Under the pieces are notes generated by a model. That model worked only from the letters and a program-made list of their open reading frames with translations. It was not told the DNA's origin and made no database searches. The position numbers were made by a program, and so were the translations under genes. From Microcoleus sp. CSU_2_2 (GTDB taxonomy: Bacteria > Cyanobacteriota > Cyanobacteriia > Cyanobacteriales > Microcoleaceae), in the NCBI GenBank assembly GCA_012035135.1, contig JAAUPI010000008.1:1-47556 (forward strand): a stretch of 47,556 nt of DNA. The letters run 5' to 3'. Of the stretch, positions 19,150 to 28,665 are shown one piece after another (positions within the stretch are counted from its first letter, which is position 1; each line of letters starts with the position of its first letter).

Positions 19150-19329
19150 TCGCCGAATCGTATTTCCAGCGTTTGACGCAACGTTCAGCTCGATCAGATT
19201 AAGCTCTTCGTGCAAATCTGTCTTAGTAAACTCGCCGCCGAGGCCCACACCCGCGTCGATCGCGTCTACGTGTCGTCCTGTCTTCTGAATCTGGTTGTAG
19301 AGCTTCTCAACTGGATGGTCAACCCATTT
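19150..19329 (-). pseudogene. Remnant of a short-chain dehydrogenase gene
   Basis: On the minus strand this short frame reads VEKLYNQIQKTGRHVDAI, then DAGVGLGGEFTKTDLHEE and LNLIELNVAS. This matches the middle of an SDR protein (xGRxVDxLVANAGVGLGGxF...LNLIxLNV), with a few residues lost at the NAG motif. No Rossmann start and no YxxxK segment flank it, so it is a short internal remnant. It is not derived from the SDR at 14393, whose equivalent segment is different. This and a TTTGAGA tandem (about 19327-19353) fill the gap before 19483. Confidence 0.6.
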
Positions 19330-19482
19330 GAGATTTGAGATTTGAGATTGAAGATTGAACAAAGCGACCTCACGGGTGAATCCGGGGGCTTGTAACCCAA
19401 TTGCTCGATCGTCAAAACCAGCTTGAATTGTCGCAATCTATAATAATAAAAATAACCGGGTAATTTTTATAGAGAGAAACAC

Positions 19483-20787
19483 ATGGCTCCAAATCCGCAA
19501 ATTATGCAAGCTGTCGAACAACTTGGCTACCGCGTTACGGTGGGAGACGTGGCGGCAAAAGCTGGACTAGATGTCAATTTTGCCCAGCGAGAACTGTTAG
19601 CCTTCGCCTCCGAAGCAGGCGGTCACCTGCAAGTAGCAGAATCCGGCGACATTGCCTACTTATTTCCCAAAAATTTTCGAGATATTTTGCGGAACAAATT
19701 CTTGCGCTTGCAGTTGCAGGAATGGTGGCAGAAAATCTGGCGAATTCTATTTTACCTGATTCGGATCTCTTTTGGCATAGTTTTAGTAGCTTCTATCCTC
19801 TTAATTTTTGTGGCGATTACGCTTTTACTATCTAGCAGCAGCGACAACAATGGCGGAGGCGGAGGTGAGGGAGGGAATGACAGGGGCGGCGGCTTTTTCT
19901 TCTTTCCCTACTTCTGGAACGACTTAATTTGGCTATTTTATTGGCACGACGAACCTTACTACCAAAGGCGATCGCGATTAACAGGCCAAAAACCAGAGAT
20001 GAATTTTCTGGAAGCAGTTTTCTCCTTTCTCTTTGGAGACGGCAATCCCAATTACAATTTAGAAGAGCGCAAGTGGAGCAGCATTGCCGCCACTATTCGC
20101 AACAACAAAGGTGCGATCGCTGCCGAACAAATAGCTCCCTATCTCGACAACCTCGGCCAGGGATATGCCTTAGAATACGAAGAATATATGTTACCAGCCC
20201 TCGCCCGTTTTGACGGTCGTCCCGAAGTCAGTCCCGAAGGGCAAATAGTCTACCACTTCCCGCAATTGCAAACCACGGCCACCGACAGAAATTCTGAACC
20301 AGTAGCTGCTTATTTGCGAGAAATGCTCTGGCGTTTCAGCCAAGCTAGCTCTGGACAAGTTATGCTCGCAGCAGGCTTGGGAGCCGTTAATTTGGTCGGT
20401 GCATTAGTTTTGGGAAATTTATTAGCTAAGGGTGCGGCCGCAGGTGGATTTCTTGTTTTTGTTAGCACTATTTATCCCATGCTTTTGATCTACGGCGTCG
20501 GATTTCTGACAATTCCCTTAATTCGCTACTTCTGGATTCAGTGGAGAAATAGCACCATCGAAGCCCGCAATCAAAAGCGACAGCAGCGAGCAATATTATT
20601 AAACCAACCCGATGCCAACTTGCTCCAAAAACTTGCCTACGCCCGCGAGTTTGCAGCAGAAAACGTTCTGACAGGAGAAGATTTAGCTTATACAACAGAA
20701 ACAGAATTAACCGAACAAGAATTAGAACAGTCCGCAAAAATAGATGCGGAATGGCAAAAGCGGATTGGGCGATCGGACAATTTGTAA
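19483..20787 (+). CDS. Conserved cyanobacterial membrane protein of unknown function
   Basis: 434 residues. Residues 1-75 look like a small winged-helix-like domain (MQAVEQLGYRVTVGDVAAKA...HLQVAESGDIAYLFP). A membrane helix (about 95-118) and a glycine-rich loop come next, followed by an aromatic stretch FFFFPYFWNDLIWLFYW. A second copy of the winged-helix-like unit spans about 200-270 (IAATIRNNKGAIAAEQIAPYL...GQIVYHFP). Two more membrane helices (about 298-345) and a charged tail end the protein. The internal duplication around membrane segments is visible by eye. I recognise it as a widespread cyanobacterial type but cannot give a function. It is transcribed alone. Confidence 0.85.
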   Translation: MAPNPQIMQAVEQLGYRVTVGDVAAKAGLDVNFAQRELLAFASEAGGHLQVAESGDIAYLFPKNFRDILRNKFLRLQLQEWWQKIWRILFYLIRISFGIVLVASILLIFVAITLLLSSSSDNNGGGGGEGGNDRGGGFFFFPYFWNDLIWLFYWHDEPYYQRRSRLTGQKPEMNFLEAVFSFLFGDGNPNYNLEERKWSSIAATIRNNKGAIAAEQIAPYLDNLGQGYALEYEEYMLPALARFDGRPEVSPEGQIVYHFPQLQTTATDRNSEPVAAYLREMLWRFSQASSGQVMLAAGLGAVNLVGALVLGNLLAKGAAAGGFLVFVSTIYPMLLIYGVGFLTIPLIRYFWIQWRNSTIEARNQKRQQRAILLNQPDANLLQKLAYAREFAAENVLTGEDLAYTTETELTEQELEQSAKIDAEWQKRIGRSDNL

Positions 20788-20903
20788 CCGAAGGCAGAAG
20801 GAAGAAGAACCCCCCTATGGCTGATACTAACCATAATTTTATCAGACATAAAGTTATGGAAAATCAGCAACAGATTGAAATTAAAATTGTAGAGGAGCTA
20901 GTT

Positions 20904-21063
20904 ATACTAAATCCGGGTTACTTACCCCCTTTATAATCAGCAGTCTCGTAGGGTGCGTCGCCACGAATGATTTTCGCTATAAACCAATATTAAACGAGCG
21001 ACGCACCATACAGTTTATAACGGGGATGAACACCCTCCGCTTCGCTCCGCCCGGATTTGGTAT
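20904..21063. repeat. MITE-like element with GGTGCGTCGC palindrome
   Basis: Outer inverted ends ATACTAAATCCGGG (20904-20917) and CCCGGATTTGGTAT (21050-21063) match with one mismatch. Inside, GGTGCGTCGC (20952-20961) pairs with GCGACGCACC (20998-21007). A close copy of the inner part and right end lies at 30003-30103. The plus-strand frame at 20751-20936 is non-coding overlap. Confidence 0.65.
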
Positions 21064-21086
21064 TAAAGAACTCTCGGCTACAAATA

Positions 21087-21353
21087 TCATTTTTTTTGAA
21101 TCTCAGAAGCTGGGGTTTTTCTCGTTTTTTTAATAACCTTAGGACGTTTGAAAATCAAACAATTTTGGTCGTACTTCGAGTCATGACGGAGAGCCACAAG
21201 TTCCCAGCCTTCCTCCCCCAATTCATTCACAAATAGATACAAGATTCCTTGTTTCCAATCTCGTTTTTCTTCACCGTTGACATATAAACTAATCAACTTG
21301 TTTCCAAAAGGATACATATTCGCATCCACAAATAAATATTCCCACTTTTGCAT
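21087..21353 (-). CDS. DUF4177-like small protein
   Basis: 88 residues. The pattern MQKWEYLF...LYLFVNELGEEGWELVAL...CLIFKRPK is that of DUF4177 proteins (start KWEY, middle LNxxGxEGWELV, end FxxKRP). It is a small soluble beta-rich protein with a lysine-rich tail. The function of the family is unknown to me. It has its own transcription unit and is flanked by repeats on both sides. Confidence 0.75.
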   Translation of the reverse strand: MQKWEYLFVDANMYPFGNKLISLYVNGEEKRDWKQGILYLFVNELGEEGWELVALRHDSKYDQNCLIFKRPKVIKKTRKTPASEIQKK

Positions 21354-21370
21354 ACCAATCCTTAATTTAG

Positions 21371-21575
21371 TAAGTAGTCAGTAGTCACTAGTCATTAGTT
21401 ATAACATATCCGGTCGATCGCCAGTAATAAAAACGGTTTGTACAGAGGATTTTAGTTATTACAATCGAAGGACTAAAGTCCTCATTACAAACTCGTTCGA
21501 TCGGACACGATCTCATTAGTCATTAGTCATTTGTTGCAGCTAATAAATCACAACTGTCAACTGTCAACTGTCAAT
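21371..21575. repeat. Heptameric tandem repeats and AT-rich spacer
   Basis: AGTCAGTAGTCACTAGTCATTAG (described in two halves: 21377-21388 and 21389-21399), CATTAGT units at 21513-21531 and AACTGTC units at 21552-21575. Between them AGGACTAAAGTCCT (21468-21481) is a short palindrome related to the hairpin of the E1-E4 elements. Confidence 0.65.
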
Positions 21576-22750
21576 TACTGAACTGCAATTCTAGCTAAAC
21601 TAGCGCCTCGGTAATAGTGCAACAAAATCTGTTGGTAACCATATCCTTGCCTAGCCAAATTGTATGCCCCCCACTGACTCATGCCCACAGCGTGACCGAA
21701 ACCTTTACCAGCAACTTGAAAACCTGTAGGAGGTTGGCCGCTATTCCTCGCACTCGCCCCGCCCCCGTACTGAGGTATCACTTTAAAGCGCGTGCTCCTC
21801 AAATTTAAAACCCGACGCAAATCCGCACCAGTCATTACTCTAGAACCGCCATCTCCAACTACTTTCATGCTAAGGACGCTGCCATAAGCAGTAGTGCGTT
21901 CCGGCTTCATTGAGATCACATTCCCAACGCCAGAAATCCGGTTGCTGATTTGAGCTCTAGAAAAATTTTCTTTCCACTGGTAAACTGGCGCACCTTGGTC
22001 GAAATCGGGAACAGCCCGCAGGTAAGGTAGCGGTTCCATCCAAACATCCTCGACATTCTCAGTATGTCCGCCAGAAGCAGAGTGAAAAACCGCCAATATA
22101 ATCTGACTATTGTAGGTAAGAACTTGACCGGCGGTGGCATCGACTGCGGTATAAGTGCCCGAAGATTCTGTTTGCAATCCCTTGTAAACTTGCGAGGATT
22201 GAGTATCGTCTACATCATAAAGATCGGTTTCGCTTTTGAGACGCTTGTGGAGAGCGTAGGAACGGGCTGCGACTGCTTGGGCTTTTAAAGCCTCTTGAGG
22301 CCAATTACCACTCATTTCGGCGCCTAGAACGCTGTAGAGATACTGTTCGATATCGACATAGTTGATGGCTGTCAGCCCTCCTTTTTGAGGAAGTAGAAGC
22401 GTGCGGCCGCGATACCATCGATCGCCTATCCAAATATAACCGTTTCCTGTCGGCTCGATCCAAATTTGATTGGCGGCCCACCGATTAATCGCCACTCTTC
22501 CCGATCGAAATTGGGCCGACTGGGCACTGTTTGCGGCTAGTTCGCCCAAATTACGACCGTTACCATCGCGGATTGCAGCTTTAGTAGAACTGCCAACTTT
22601 TACCGCAGAAGCTCCTTCTTGGACTGCAACTCGCAATATCAGTGCGGCCTGTGCTGGGGCCGCTATTACCAGCGAAAACACCAGCGAAATCCAAAAATAG
22701 CGTTTTCCTAAGATAGAAAGAAGGGAAGCAAAGAATACTCCTGGCTGCAT
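21575..22750 (-). CDS. SpoIID/LytB domain protein
   Basis: 391 residues. A signal peptide (residues about 17-36, ISLVFSLVIAAPAQA) is followed by the SpoIID/LytB domain. Recognisable segments: YVDIEQYLYSVLGAEMSGN and PQEALKAQAVAARSYAL (about 130-165), FHSASGGHTENVEDVW (about 222-238), and a C-terminal GFGHAVGMSQWGAYNLA. In sporulating firmicutes SpoIID is a lytic transglycosylase acting on denuded glycan; cyanobacterial members are presumed to act on periplasmic peptidoglycan. The start ATG at 22750 has GGAGGAA about 8 bases upstream, a good ribosome site. It follows priA on the same strand with a gap of about 170 bases. Confidence 0.92.
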   Translation of the reverse strand: MQPGVFFASLLSILGKRYFWISLVFSLVIAAPAQAALILRVAVQEGASAVKVGSSTKAAIRDGNGRNLGELAANSAQSAQFRSGRVAINRWAANQIWIEPTGNGYIWIGDRWYRGRTLLLPQKGGLTAINYVDIEQYLYSVLGAEMSGNWPQEALKAQAVAARSYALHKRLKSETDLYDVDDTQSSQVYKGLQTESSGTYTAVDATAGQVLTYNSQIILAVFHSASGGHTENVEDVWMEPLPYLRAVPDFDQGAPVYQWKENFSRAQISNRISGVGNVISMKPERTTAYGSVLSMKVVGDGGSRVMTGADLRRVLNLRSTRFKVIPQYGGGASARNSGQPPTGFQVAGKGFGHAVGMSQWGAYNLARQGYGYQQILLHYYRGASLARIAVQ

Positions 22751-22920
22751 TTGATAAATTTCCTCCTGTGTTGTACAAGTTTTAAAATTTTAACCAATTT
22801 GAACGGGAAGTCCGCTTTAATTTTTTAGACAGCATTAGGTTCGTAAGAAGATGGTAACATGAATACAAAAGACTTGAGGTGTCTTTGATAACAGACCAAT
22901 AAAATTGTAGTCTATCATAA

Positions 22921-25481
22921 TTACCCAAAATTTAAGGGATCGACATCAATTGTTAAACTAACAGAACGCGGCGTGCGATCGCGCAATCCGATCGAATCCG
23001 ATAAATTCACCGACTCATCCAAAGGTAACTTCAGCAAAATTTGCCACCGATACCGATTTGCAACTCGCATAATCGGTGCAGGTGCCGGCCCCAACAACTC
23101 GCAACCCGGTACAGACAATCGCTGAATGTACTCCTGACAAATAGACGCCAATTGGACTGCTGTTACCGCAACTTCCGCCGCATCTACACTGCTTAATCGC
23201 AACAAAATTAGTCGCCCGGAAGGAGGATAATTCAACGACGCCCTTTCTGCTAATTCTGTTTCCACAAAACTTGTATATTCGTGTCGCTTCACAGCTTGAA
23301 TGACTCGATGTTCGGGAGTATAAGTTTGGATAATTACCCTGCCCGGATCGTCGCCTCTACCCGCACGCCCCGCCACTTGAGTTAAAGTTTGAAATGCTCG
23401 TTCGCTAGCCCGATAATCGGATAAGTTTAGTAACCCATCAGCCGACACAACTCCCACCAATGTAACTCCAGCTAAATCTAACCCCTTAGTTAGCATTTGC
23501 GTACCCAACAAAATATCAGCTTCTCCATTGGCAAATTGCGTTAACAATCGGCGGTGGTCGCCCTTATTTCTCGTCGTATCGCTGTCATACCGAATCGCCC
23601 GCAATTGCGGAAATAATCTAGTTAATTCTTGTTCGACTCGCTGAGTACCGCTACCAAAGTTTTTGAAGTAAGGAGAACTGCATTCTGGGCAGTTTTGAGG
23701 ATGTCTTTCCGTGTGGTTGCAGTAGTGACAGCGCAAGATTTCGGCTGTCCCTTCGCCGACGTGGTGATAAGAAAGCGAAACATCACAATTAGGGCATTCC
23801 ATCACATAGCCACAGCTCCGACAAGAGACAAATGTACTGTGTCCTCTTCGGTGAATAAATAGAATCCCTTGCTGTTGTCTTGCTTGTAATTTTTCCAGAG
23901 CATTTTGCAGGGAATTACTAAAAATAGAACGATTTCCTTGCTGCAATTCTTGACGCATATCGACGATTTCAATCGGCGGCATCGGGCGGGAGTAAATGCG
24001 TCCTGGCAAAGATAAATAATGGATATTTGGTAAGGAGTAATTATGGCTGCGCGTTTCGACAAAAGTTTCTAAAGCTGGGGTAGCAGAACCTAAAATTAGA
24101 GGACAATTTGCTAATTCAGCGCGCCATTTGGCAACGGTGCGCGCGTGGTAGCAGGGGGCTGGTTGTTCTTGTTTGAAGCTGGTGTCGTGTTCTTCATCTA
24201 AAATAATTAAGCCTAATTCCGGTAAAGGTGAAAAAATGGCCGATCGCGTGCCGATGACAATTTGTGGGGTTCCTGTCAGCATCTGACGCCATGTATCGTA
24301 ACGTTCGCCGTCGGATAGGGCGCTGTGATAGACACAAATTTGCTCGCCAAAACGGGCGCGGAATCTGTCGGTAAGTTGCGGTGTGAGGCCGATTTCGGGA
24401 ACGAGGACGATCGCAGATTTGCCACTTGCTAAAATAGGGGCGATCGCCTGTAAATAAACTTCGGTTTTACCAGAACCTGTAACCCCGTGCAGCAACACTT
24501 GACGAAAACCCGAAAAACTGTTAATAACTGCTAAAGCTTCAGCTTGAAAATGAGTTAAAGTTTTCGGTGCATCGGGCAATTGAGCAATTCCGCGATCGCC
24601 TCTGAGCACTTCCCTTTGGTCAATTACCACGCTACCTTTTTGTTCCAAAGCTTTGACAACGGAGGAACTCGTACTGCAAATTTTCAATAAATCGTTCAGC
24701 CACATTTCACCACCGCCGCGCCTCAAAGCTGCCAATACTTCTTGTTGACGCGAAGTTAAATTGGTCACAAAAGCACTGACAATTAATGTGACTGCTGGTT
24801 GGAGTTTGGGTTTCGGAGGATTGGGAGGTTCTAAATAACTTTCGACCCAACCCCGTTTTAATAAATCTCGCAATCCCCGATAAGCACCCTTAACTTGTCG
24901 CTGGAGATATTGCCAAGTATAATCGCCGTTTTTTTGAGCTTGTAATAATTGTAAAATTTGACGGGCTGCGGGATTCAGAAATGTTTCGGCATTCGGAGAA
25001 ATAGCACTTTTAATTAACCGAATTCGGCGCACGGAACGGCTTAACAAACCTGGTGGTAGCGAGGCTCTAATAACTTGAATTAAAGGAGTACAATAATAGC
25101 TAGCAGTGCGATCGAGCAATTCCCAGTAAGTAGGGGCAAAAAATCCCTTGCTGACAATATCTTCTACATCTTTAACTCGCGCTGGATCTAAATCTGGCGG
25201 TAGTTGAGCAACAAAACGAATCGCGATCGCCCCCACCTGCTGATTGCCAATGGTACACTCAAAATATCTCCAGGTTGCACCGTCAGTTCGATCGGCAACC
25301 GATAGGTAAATAGCTTATTTTCCTCCCCTGGGGAGTCCCCTGCACCCCTGAAAGGAGAGTCTACCAACACTTCAATCCACTGTTCCCGGCGAGTGGTGAT
25401 ACTTGGCGGTTGGCTGCTGCCGTAGGATGCTCCAGACTCAGCCACTACTGGCGTTGATAAACCAAAACTGACAGTAGACAT
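22921..25481 (-). CDS. priA: Primosomal protein N' (replication restart helicase), frameshifted near 5' end
   Basis: The main frame (22921-25236) has the PriA helicase: GVTGSGKTEVY (Walker A), LDEEHD (Walker B), and the zinc clusters CRSCGYVMECPNC...CHYCNH...CPEC, then the helicase C-terminal part ending in the PriA C-terminal domain. The first about 80 residues (WIEVLVDSPF...LPIELTVQPGDILSVP) lie in another frame, 25188-25481. One missing T near 25251 (CCATTGGC instead of CCATTTGGC) explains it; restoring it gives DILSVPFGNQQVGAIAIRF. PriA reloads DnaB at stalled forks and is nearly essential, so a sequencing indel is plausible. The segment RGAGDSPGEENK looks like a small insertion in the N-terminal domain. 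The ATG at 25481 is the assumed start. Confidence 0.93.
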
Positions 25482-25553
25482 AGTGTTACGCAAAATTAAG
25501 AGGAACTGCGATCGAAAAGCGTTTTTGTTATCACTTAATTTATCATGTTTATC

Positions 25554-25772
25554 TTAATTTTTGGTTTGGACGATCGGAATTGCGATCGTAAATTCAGTCC
25601 CTTCTCCAACTGCGGATATGCAATGCAACTTCCCACCATGTTTATCCACAACAATCTGATAACTAGTTGACAATCCCAATCCTGTACCTTGACCCACTGG
25701 TTTTGTCGTAAAGAAAGGGTCAAAAATTTTGCCTTTCACTGCATCATCTATGCCCGATCGTCCAAAAGCCAA
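25554..25772 (-). pseudogene. C-terminal remnant of a sensor histidine kinase
   Basis: The frame reads GKIFDPFFTTKPVGQGTGLG, followed by LSTSYQIVVDKHGGKLHCIS and GEGTEFTIAIPI. These are the F, G2 and last strands of an HATPase_c domain. The N, G1 and H boxes are missing; upstream sequence on this strand has no kinase similarity and no start codon fits. It is a truncated remnant, cut just before the G1 box, lying between priA and speE. Confidence 0.75.
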
Positions 25773-25927
25773 CCTACGTATTTCTACATATTTCTAAGTA
25801 AATTAGACACTTCCCAAAAGTAATATAACTAATAAATTTAACCCCAAGGTGTCGATCGCACTCACACACCCGCACCATTTTGTGCTAAGAACTAATACTC
25901 AAGCAGTTTACATTGGGAGAGTATTGG

Positions 25928-26872
25928 ATGTCAGGTAGCGAAGTTCGTGCAGACTTTTGGATGAGCGAGTACATTACCCCTTGGGATATCTACGTTCACG
26001 GCATCATACGGGTGCTTGCTTACAAAAAAACAGCTTTTCAAGAAATGTACGTCGTTGAAACCGGTACCTACGGCAAAGGCTTAGTTTTGGATGGCAAATG
26101 GCAATCTTGTACAGGCGACGAGTTTCTGTACCACGAACCGCTAGTTCACCCAGCCATGGCTATGCACGGTTCACCCAAAAAAGTCCTCGTTCTGGGCGGA
26201 GGCGAAGGAGCTACAATTAGAGAAGTTCTGCGCTGGAAAACAGTTGAGAAAGTGGTGATGATTGATATCGACGGCGAGGTAGTAGATGCTTGCCGCGAAC
26301 ATCTGCCAGAAATGCACCAAAATGCTTTTGACGACCCCCGTTGCGAAGTGGTAATCGGCGATGCTTTGGATTATTTAGATAAAACTGACAGTGATTGGGA
26401 TATTGTCATTTCTGACTTGTCCGATCCCATTGAAGAAGGCCCTTCTTTTCAGTTGTTTACTAAGGAATACTTCGAGAGAGTTCGCCGCGTGATGTCGCCT
26501 ACGGGATATTTTGTTGTGCAAGCGGGCCCAGTTTCTCCGGCAGAAATGAAAATGCACGCTCGTATTGTGAATACGCTGAAGTCGGTTTTTCCCAACGTTC
26601 AATCCTGCACCAGCTTTATTTCTACTTACGGAGCTCCTTGGGGTTTTGCTGTAGCTTCAACTCAAGAGATCAATACCCGTCCCGAACCAGAAGTTACCGA
26701 CAAATTACTCGCTGAGAAAACCATAGGTGGGTTGCGGATGTTCGACGGAATTACACTTTTGGGATTGATGCAAGTTCCCGGTCACTTGCGACAAGTAATC
26801 GCCGCTGAAACCGAAGTTTACACTATTGCAGCACCGCCGAAATTTTTCGGGAAAGGTTCTGTCGGTCAGTGA
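25928..26872 (+). CDS. speE: Spermidine synthase (polyamine aminopropyltransferase)
   Basis: The ATG at 25928 has GGGAGAG 6 bases upstream; the TTG at 25913 is less likely. The protein of 314 residues has the full aminopropyltransferase fold: EYVT-like ITPWDIYVHG, the N-terminal beta domain (FQEMYVVETGTYGKGLVLDG), substrate motif DEFLYHEPLVHPA, the dcSAM motif VLVLGGGEGATIREVL, MIDIDGEVV, the catalytic Asp in ISDLSDPIEEGP, then QLFTKEYF. It transfers an aminopropyl group from decarboxylated SAM to putrescine or a related amine. Related triamine synthases (for thermospermine) cannot be excluded by eye. A 40-base gap leads to the small gene downstream. Confidence 0.94.
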   Translation: MSGSEVRADFWMSEYITPWDIYVHGIIRVLAYKKTAFQEMYVVETGTYGKGLVLDGKWQSCTGDEFLYHEPLVHPAMAMHGSPKKVLVLGGGEGATIREVLRWKTVEKVVMIDIDGEVVDACREHLPEMHQNAFDDPRCEVVIGDALDYLDKTDSDWDIVISDLSDPIEEGPSFQLFTKEYFERVRRVMSPTGYFVVQAGPVSPAEMKMHARIVNTLKSVFPNVQSCTSFISTYGAPWGFAVASTQEINTRPEPEVTDKLLAEKTIGGLRMFDGITLLGLMQVPGHLRQVIAAETEVYTIAAPPKFFGKGSVGQ

Positions 26873-26911
26873 AGTTAAATTGAAAGAGAAAAGTCGTTTG
26901 GAGTAACTGAG

Positions 26912-27082
26912 ATGGGCAATTTAATTCGCATAGTCGCTGCAATTTTTCTTCCCCCTCTGGGCGTATTTTTGACTGTCGGGATTGGCGGTGATTTTTGGAT
27001 CAACCTGCTTCTAACCTGTTTTTTCTGGTTTCCGGGTATGATCCACGCTATTTGGGTGATTGCCAAGCACGATCGAGGTTAA
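26912..27082 (+). CDS. Pmp3/YqaE (UPF0057) family small membrane protein
   Basis: This 56-residue gene is easy to miss. MGNLIRIVAAIFLPPLGVFL opens the first helix and WINLLLTCFFWFPGMIHAIW the second, with a polar loop GIGGDF between; the last residues are AKHDRG. This two-helix hairpin with LPPLGVFL is the signature of Pmp3/YqaE proteolipids, which are stress-induced and affect membrane potential in yeast and plants. A GGAG ribosome site lies 8 bases upstream. It starts 40 bases after speE and may be co-transcribed. Confidence 0.9.
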   Translation: MGNLIRIVAAIFLPPLGVFLTVGIGGDFWINLLLTCFFWFPGMIHAIWVIAKHDRG

Positions 27083-27094
27083 GTTATTTTTGTA

Positions 27095-27235
27095 AGGTGC
27101 GTCGCTGCGAAATTTTCGAGTTGATAATCAGATTGTCGATCGCGACGCACCCTACGGTACTGGAATAGTCAGGTGCGTCGCTGCGAAATTTTCGAGTTGA
27201 TAATCAGATTGTCGATCGCGACGCACCCTACGGTA
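27095..27235. repeat. Tandem duplication of a GGTGCGTCGC palindromic element
   Basis: Two identical 65-bp copies, 27095-27159 and 27171-27235, separated by 11 bases (period 76). Each begins AGGTGCGTCGC and ends GCGACGCACCCTACGGTA, so each can fold on itself. The identity points to recent duplication. The TGGAAT(A)TC spacer is also partly repeated after copy 2. Confidence 0.85.
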
Positions 27236-27379
27236 TTTACTGGAATAATCCACTTTGAGATTTATCGTTGGGTGAGGGCGGGTTTACGAGATTCCTGGTT
27301 TTTATTACAGATATTGGCGAACCCGCCCCTTGTATCTTAAAAGAGACAGTCGATCGAACGGGCATAACATCAGATGTAT

Positions 27380-28630
27380 TTATGATTGTAAATCAAGTTC
27401 TTCGCAAACTAATTCAGCTATTTTCTGCGCCGCCCCAGATTCTCCTCGAACTTTGCGCAAACGATCGCCCATTCGTGCTAATTTTTCAGGATGGCTCAAA
27501 TAGTCGATCGCCCGTTCCGCTACTGCTTCCGGTTCCAGTTTCCCAATCAACTCCGGCACAATCTCTTCCTGGGCCCAAATATTCGGCCAAGCATAAAGTT
27601 TTCCCTTCCCCAATTGCCAAATTAGCCAATTAATAACCGTCGCAAAAACAGAACCAACGAACGGTAAATTTGCCAACAATCCCGGCAAACCATCCCAAGC
27701 TTTCATCGCATCCAATTGCTGCGTCGGAATCAAAACAATCATCGGTACAGCTAATGAACCCAATTCGGCTGTATTGGCTCCAACAGTAGTTAAACACAAA
27801 CTGCATTCTGATAGCAAATCGTAGGCTGGCGTCTGCGTCCACAGTTCTATTTGCAAACCATTTGCTGTCTGCAAAAACGGTGATTCTGTCAAATGAAGTT
27901 CGGCGGTTATATTTCCAAATAAATGCAGACAAGGATTTTGTTCGGGGTCGGCAAAACGTGCTAAAGTTTGTAGATCTATGGTGGGAGCAACGGGAATTAC
28001 AAAGCGAGTTTCAGGGCGAATGCGATGGATGGATTGGGCGATCGACAAACATAAAGGCACGCCTAAAGCTAGTTTTGCAGCCTTGGAGCCTGGTAACAAT
28101 CCAATTAGTTCTTTTTGGGAAGTTGGACGAGGCAGAGCCTGGGAACGAGCTACTTCGGCGATCAAATCTCCGACAACTGTAAATTTAGTAGCATATTTTG
28201 GGGGAATTTTGGCAAAAACTTCAGGTTTCATGGCGGCAAATTTGTCAATCCAGCGATACCACCGCGCGTCCCATTCAGCATAGATAACAGTCCGATATTT
28301 TAGCCTTTTACCAATAACAACCGTAAAAAATTGATCGCCACCTAAAAATAAAACAACTCCTGTTTCGCGCCAATCCCAATTTTCAGCAGTTTTGCCCGAC
28401 AATAGGAAGGTAAAAAAATCCTCTGGTGCTTGTACTCTGTCAACTTCTGGGTAGGAACCTGCGATTTGTGCTTCTTTCCCGGTGGCGTGGGGACAGGGGG
28501 ACAGGACAACGGAAATGCGGACTTGAGTGCGATCGTACCCCAAATGCTGCCGCAAAGCTTGCACAGTAGGACGTACCCAGGTTGCTAATTCTCCGGGGCC
28601 GTTAGAGAGGATTAAAATATCTACTGGCAT
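27380..28630 (-). CDS. Lipid-A-disaccharide synthase-related protein (LpxB-like)
   Basis: 416 residues. The opening DILILSNGPGELATWVRP, VVLFLGGDQFF, TVIYAEWDARWYRW and the late LCLTTVGANTAELGSLAVPM match the LpxB-related glycosyltransferase family common in cyanobacteria (GT-B fold, nucleotide-sugar site in the C-terminal domain). Canonical LpxB joins UDP-diacylglucosamine and lipid X; whether this relative makes a lipid A-like disaccharide or another glycolipid is unknown. Residues VARSQALPRPTS are encoded by a copy of a palindromic repeat (28128-28149) that elsewhere in this window is intergenic. The start ATG is at 28630. It is divergent from the ankyrin gene, 35 bases away. Confidence 0.88.
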   Translation of the reverse strand: MPVDILILSNGPGELATWVRPTVQALRQHLGYDRTQVRISVVLSPCPHATGKEAQIAGSYPEVDRVQAPEDFFTFLLSGKTAENWDWRETGVVLFLGGDQFFTVVIGKRLKYRTVIYAEWDARWYRWIDKFAAMKPEVFAKIPPKYATKFTVVGDLIAEVARSQALPRPTSQKELIGLLPGSKAAKLALGVPLCLSIAQSIHRIRPETRFVIPVAPTIDLQTLARFADPEQNPCLHLFGNITAELHLTESPFLQTANGLQIELWTQTPAYDLLSECSLCLTTVGANTAELGSLAVPMIVLIPTQQLDAMKAWDGLPGLLANLPFVGSVFATVINWLIWQLGKGKLYAWPNIWAQEEIVPELIGKLEPEAVAERAIDYLSHPEKLARMGDRLRKVRGESGAAQKIAELVCEELDLQS

Positions 28631-28665
28631 GGGATTTCAGATTTTAGAAGATGTAAAGGAGAATT

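Noticed and set aside
25535-25723. 62-codon minus-strand frame beside the kinase remnant
   Set aside because: Shadow frame of the HATPase remnant, with no similarity of its own.
26875-27066. 63-codon minus-strand frame after speE
   Set aside because: It is the antisense of the Pmp3/YqaE-like gene 26912-27082, which has a ribosome site and a clear family pattern.
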